A stretch of DNA of 64,000 nucleotides from Clostridia bacterium (lineage in GTDB: Bacteria; Bacillota; Clostridia; Oscillospirales; CAG-272): the NCBI GenBank assembly GCA_017462035.1, contig JAFTRY010000007.1, positions 1 through 64,000 on the forward strand, written 5' to 3'. A model generated the notes under the pieces. That model ran no database searches. It worked only from the letters and a program-made list of their open reading frames with translations, and was not told the origin of the DNA. How positions within the stretch are numbered: position 1 is the first letter of the stretch; each line of letters starts with the position of its first letter. A program made the translations under genes and the position numbers. Below are positions 60,929-64,000 of the stretch, one piece after another.

Positions 60929-61873
60929 TTACGCTTTTTTTAGTTTCAACGCACACTTTGCTTTGGAAACGATATTGGATACGGTCAGACCGTACATTTC
61001 CAGCAGAGGAGGAACCTTTCCGGAGTGTCCGAATTTGTCCTCGACACCAACGCGAAGCACGGGAACGGGACAGTTCTCACAAACCACCTCCGAAACAACG
61101 GAGCCAAGTCCACCCAAAATGGAATGTTCTTCGGCGGTAACCATTGCACCGGTTTCCTTGGCGGCTGTGATCAAGATTTCCTTGTCAATGGGTTTAATGG
61201 TGTGAATATTGATCACACGCGCGCTGATTCCTTCGTTTGCCAGAACCTTGGCGGCTTCCAACGCCATCTCCACCATAATACCGGTTGCTACGATGGTAAC
61301 GTCGGTGCCTTCGGTCAGCTGAGCGCCTTTTCCAAGTTCAAAGTGATAATCAGCATGATCAAAGATTACCGGTACAGCCATTCTTCCAAAGCGGAGATAC
61401 ACGGGGCCGTTGTGCTGAATTGCCGCCAGCACCGCCGCTCTTGCCTCTACCGCGTCAGCGGGATTGATTATCGTCATGCCTGGAATCGAGCGCATCAGTG
61501 CCAAATCCTCGATACACTGATGGGTAGCTCCATCTTCACCTACAGTAATACCAGCATGTGTAGCACCGATCTTGACATTTAGATGGGGGTATCCGATAGA
61601 GTTTCTTACTTGTTCAAAGGCTCTTCCCGCCGCGAACATGGCGAAGGAGGAGGCAAAAACCGTTTTTCCGGTAGTGGCGATACCCGCGGCAACACTCATC
61701 ATGTTTCCTTCGGCTATGCCGCAATCAAAAAATCGATGGGGAAATTTCTTCTTAAAGGTTGCTGTTTTGGTTGCTGCCGCCAGATCGGCATCTAAAACAA
61801 CGAAATCGTAGATGTCGCCGAATTCGGCAAGCGCATTGCCGTACGCGTCTCTTGTTGCGATTCTATCTGCCAT
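60929..61873 (-). CDS. Transketolase, C-terminal subunit
   Basis: The 314-residue protein is the pyrimidine-binding plus C-terminal half of transketolase (or DXPS-like) found as a separate gene in many Clostridia: RDAYGNALAEFGDIYDFVVLDADLA, HRFFDCGIAEGNMMSVAAGIATTGKTVFA, and THAGITVGEDGATHQCIEDLAL. It forms a heterodimer with the N-terminal subunit encoded ten bp upstream and serves the pentose-phosphate pathway. Confidence 0.93.
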   Translation of the reverse strand: MADRIATRDAYGNALAEFGDIYDFVVLDADLAAATKTATFKKKFPHRFFDCGIAEGNMMSVAAGIATTGKTVFASSFAMFAAGRAFEQVRNSIGYPHLNVKIGATHAGITVGEDGATHQCIEDLALMRSIPGMTIINPADAVEARAAVLAAIQHNGPVYLRFGRMAVPVIFDHADYHFELGKGAQLTEGTDVTIVATGIMVEMALEAAKVLANEGISARVINIHTIKPIDKEILITAAKETGAMVTAEEHSILGGLGSVVSEVVCENCPVPVLRVGVEDKFGHSGKVPPLLEMYGLTVSNIVSKAKCALKLKKA

Positions 61874-61883
61874 GTCACCCTCC

Positions 61884-62711
61884 TTACATGGTAGCCTTGA
61901 TTTCGGCTACCGCAATCTCATACTGTTCGTCGTTGGGAGCTGAGCCGTGCCAGCCAACTTGGTTTTCCATGAAGGAAACACCCTTACCCTTAATTGTCTT
62001 GGCAATGATGGCAACGGGTTTTCCTTTGATGCTTTTTGCTTCCTCGAAGGCGACGGCAATCTGATCAAAATCATGACCGTCAATGGAGATCACGTGGAAG
62101 CCAAATGCCTCTAATTTCTTGTCGTAGGGAGTGGGATTCATGATCTCGGCAACAGGACCGTCGATCTGTAAGCCATTCCAGTCAAAAATGGCGCACAGAT
62201 TATCCAGCTTGTAATGAGCAGCAAACATCGCTGCTTCCCATATCTGTCCTTCTTGGCTTTCACCGTCACCGATGATGGTATAAACACGGTAATCCTTTTC
62301 GCTTACCTTGGCAGCAAGCGCCATACCGCAGGCGGCAGAGAAGCCCAATCCCAAGGAACCGGTAGACATGTCAACACCGGGAATTCCGTTCATATCGGGA
62401 TGTCCTTGCAGGAAGGAGTCTACTTGACGGAGCTTTTTGAGCTCATCGCGGGAGAAAAATCCCTTTTCCGCCAACGCGGCATACAGAGCGGGTGCGGTAT
62501 GTCCCTTGGAGAGAACAAAGCGGTCCCGATCCTCCCACCGGGGATTCTTGGGATCTACATTCATTTCTTCAAAATATAGATACGTAATGATCTCTGCAAT
62601 GGACAGAGAGCCGCCGGGATGTCCCGATTTTGCGGCGTGAACACCCTCTATGATTCCTAAACGGATCTGGGCGGCAATTTGGTTCAGCCGGTTGAGTTTT
62701 ACCTGTTCCAT
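61884..62711 (-). CDS. Transketolase, N-terminal subunit
   Basis: The 275-residue TPP-binding half. GIIEGVHAAKSGHPGGSLSIAEI, FVLSKGHTAPALYA and the TPP/Mg motif IGDGESQEGQIWEAAMFAAHYKLDNL are present. The gene precedes the C-terminal subunit gene by ten bp and is transcribed from a promoter at 62764-62792. In the split form the two chains together equal one transketolase chain. Confidence 0.93.
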   Translation of the reverse strand: MEQVKLNRLNQIAAQIRLGIIEGVHAAKSGHPGGSLSIAEIITYLYFEEMNVDPKNPRWEDRDRFVLSKGHTAPALYAALAEKGFFSRDELKKLRQVDSFLQGHPDMNGIPGVDMSTGSLGLGFSAACGMALAAKVSEKDYRVYTIIGDGESQEGQIWEAAMFAAHYKLDNLCAIFDWNGLQIDGPVAEIMNPTPYDKKLEAFGFHVISIDGHDFDQIAVAFEEAKSIKGKPVAIIAKTIKGKGVSFMENQVGWHGSAPNDEQYEIAVAEIKATM

Positions 62712-62763
62712 GAATAGTCTAACCTTTCAAATGTATTTTGAACTCCTAACAGTTTGTACTTTA

Positions 62764-62792
62764 ATTATACAATAAAAATCGCCCCTTGTCAA
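62764..62792 (-). promoter_or_regulatory. Promoter of the split transketolase genes
   Basis: The minus strand reads TTGACA (62792-62787), 17 bases, then TATAAT (62769-62764). The -35 begins immediately after the trpS stop codon, with no terminator seen between. Confidence 0.75.
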
Positions 62793-62794
62793 CA

Positions 62795-63793
62795 TCATAG
62801 CTTGACAAAGCCGAGTTTTTTCTGAACCTTTCCCAAGGTTCTGCGGGCATAGTAGGAAGCTTCCTCCGCTCCTTTTCTCATTTGCGCTTCCAGAGAAGCC
62901 TTGTCGCTAAGCAACTCATGAAATCTTGTCTGTACCGGTGCCAAGGCATCAGCGCACACCTCGCCTACGGCGAGCTTGAAATCTCCATAGCCGTGTCCTT
63001 CAAACTCTTTTTCGATTTCCTCGAAGGTTTTTCCGGTAAAACAGGAATAGATCGTTATCAGGTTGTTAATACCGTCCTTTCCCTCCGCAAAGCGAACGCA
63101 GGTTTCCGAGTCGGTAACGGCACGCTTGAATTTACGGATAATAGTATCCCGATCATCTAAAATATAGACAACAGCGTTCACATTCTCGTCAGATTTTGAC
63201 ATTTTCTTGGTGGGCTCCGCCAGAGACATGATCTTCATACCAGAACGGGAGATAATGGGTTCCGGAACCGTGAAGGTACCGGGATAAATTTGATTGAAGC
63301 GCTCCGCAATATCGCGGCAAAGCTCAACGTGCTGTTTCTGGTCAATTCCCACGGGAACCACGTCAGTTTGGTATAGAAGAATATCGGCAGCCATCAATGC
63401 GGGGTAGGTGAAGAGTCCCGCGTTGATATTATCCGCGTGCTTAGAGCTCTTATCCTTAAATTGTGTCATGCGAGAGAGCTCACCGAACATGGTGAAGCAG
63501 TTGAGGATCCACGCGAGCTCCGCGTGCTCGTGAACGTGAGATTGTACATATAACGTATTTTGATCGGGATCCAAGCCGCAAGCCATATATAACGCCAGAG
63601 TTTCATAGGTTCGACGGCGAAGCTCGGCGGGGTTCTGACGAACGGTAATCGCGTGTTCGTCCACGACACAGTAAAAACATTTGTACTCTTCGGAATATTT
63701 TGAAAAATTCCGGATGGCTCCCAGATAGTTACCAATGGTTAGATTACCGCTGGGCTGGACGCCTGAAAAAGAGACCTTTTGATCTTGAAACAT
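62795..63793 (-). CDS. trpS: Tryptophanyl-tRNA synthetase
   Basis: TrpRS charges tRNA-Trp. The 332-residue class I synthetase has the HIGH-like signature in SGVQPSGNLTIGNYLGAIRNF and the KMSKS loop in TKKMSKSDENVNAV, with VGIDQKQHVELCRDIAERFN. No T-box leader precedes it: the promoter at 63838-63866 leaves only about 40 bases of leader. The next gene on the left (transketolase) starts after 84 bp. Confidence 0.96.
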   Translation of the reverse strand: MFQDQKVSFSGVQPSGNLTIGNYLGAIRNFSKYSEEYKCFYCVVDEHAITVRQNPAELRRRTYETLALYMACGLDPDQNTLYVQSHVHEHAELAWILNCFTMFGELSRMTQFKDKSSKHADNINAGLFTYPALMAADILLYQTDVVPVGIDQKQHVELCRDIAERFNQIYPGTFTVPEPIISRSGMKIMSLAEPTKKMSKSDENVNAVVYILDDRDTIIRKFKRAVTDSETCVRFAEGKDGINNLITIYSCFTGKTFEEIEKEFEGHGYGDFKLAVGEVCADALAPVQTRFHELLSDKASLEAQMRKGAEEASYYARRTLGKVQKKLGFVKL

Positions 63794-63837
63794 TGTATAT
63801 ACCTCCGGTTATGTATGTCATAGACCTTATCCTTTAT

Positions 63838-63895
63838 ATCATACCATATAAATTAAAAAAAGTCAATTGACTTTTTCATCAATTTGTGTTATTAT
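63838..63895. promoter_or_regulatory. Divergent trpS/Dabb promoters sharing a palindromic -35 region
   Basis: AGTCAATTGACT (63861-63872) is a perfect 12-bp palindrome. Its right half is the plus -35, TTGACT (63867-63872), with TATTAT (63890-63895) at 17 bases. Its left half is the minus -35 (63866-63861), with TATGAT (63843-63838) at 17 bases. The two -35 boxes are back to back, so polymerases probably compete. Confidence 0.7.
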
Positions 63896-63931
63896 TAAAA
63901 TAATTACAAGAATATTTAGGAGGTACCGTAT

Positions 63932-64000
63932 ATGATCCGACACGTAGTAATGTGGAAATTGAAAGAGTGCGCGGAAGGGAAGACCAAACGGGAAAATTTG
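63932..64000 (+). CDS. Dabb-domain (stress-responsive barrel) protein, partial
   Basis: Only the first 23 codons are in the window. MIRHVVMWKLKE is the characteristic start of Dabb proteins (alpha/beta barrel, Pfam PF07876), and AGGAGG lies nine bases before the ATG. Bacterial members of about 100 residues have no firm function. The gene faces away from trpS and shares its promoter region. Confidence 0.65.
   Translation, partial: MIRHVVMWKLKECAEGKTKRENL

Noticed and set aside
63794..63837. T-box leader for trpS
   Set aside because: The promoter leaves only about 40 bases before the start codon, too short for a T-box.

Overview
The window looks like chromosomal DNA from a gut-type member of the Clostridia (Firmicutes). 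The evidence is an hrcA-grpE-dnaK-dnaJ-prmA heat-shock operon behind a CIRCE operator, an L27 with the Firmicutes N-terminal extension and its processing protease Prp, AddAB in place of RecBCD, TTGACA/TATAAT promoters with AGGAGG-type ribosome sites, and a fucose/fucosidase locus typical of mucin- or glycan-feeding gut bacteria. No rRNA or tRNA genes, CRISPR array, prophage or intact insertion sequence was seen. The last gene runs off the right edge.

Layout. 0-4.4 kb (minus strand): a CNNM/CorC-type transporter with a leader-peptide attenuator, a TSCPD protein, a prephenate-dehydratase-like protein and an AI-2E-family permease. 4.6-11.7 kb (plus): ispE, then a six-gene Dlt-like operon (transglutaminase, adenylation enzyme, carrier protein, MBOAT, SGNH-like protein, lipoprotein) that probably esterifies a surface polymer. 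11.8-17.8 kb: heat-shock operon. 17.9-20.3 kb: a pyridoxal-type kinase facing a 3'-truncated MocR regulator across overlapping promoters, then a 412-bp array of hairpins bounded by 17-bp inverted repeats. 20.3-30.8 kb (minus): mutY, a DUF815 ATPase, addA, addB and an unknown membrane gene. 31-36.6 kb (plus): HtrA protease, two-component system, RlmA-type methyltransferase, glycosyltransferase.

36.6-42.6 kb: ThuA-like protein, AraC regulator, L-fucose isomerase and a GH95 fucosidase broken by a one-base frameshift, followed by a remnant of an IS3-type transposase gene. 42.6-47.2 kb (minus): folD, lgt and a pair of M16 peptidase homologues. 47.4-48.6 kb: rplU-prp-rpmA. 48.6-52.5 kb: AraC regulator, metallo-beta-lactamase-fold hydrolase, radA, cell-wall amidase. 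52.5-60.9 kb (plus): rlmB, a large membrane protein that looks like a P-type ATPase without its phosphorylation site, a radical SAM protein with its DUF2344 partner, ddl and alr. 60.9-64 kb: split transketolase and trpS (minus), and the start of a Dabb-domain gene (plus).

Themes. Cell-envelope work recurs: the Dlt-like operon, ddl/alr (D-alanine supply), lgt, amidase and HtrA. DNA repair is represented by addAB, mutY and radA. Several proteins carry long acidic low-complexity extensions (CNNM transporter, GrpE, HtrA, Lgt, the P-type-ATPase-like protein). Least explained are the hairpin-array element at 19.9-20.3 kb, the attenuator at 1.65-1.74 kb, the small reading frame with a sequestered ribosome site after addA, the pseudo-P-type ATPase and the variant Dlt-like operon.
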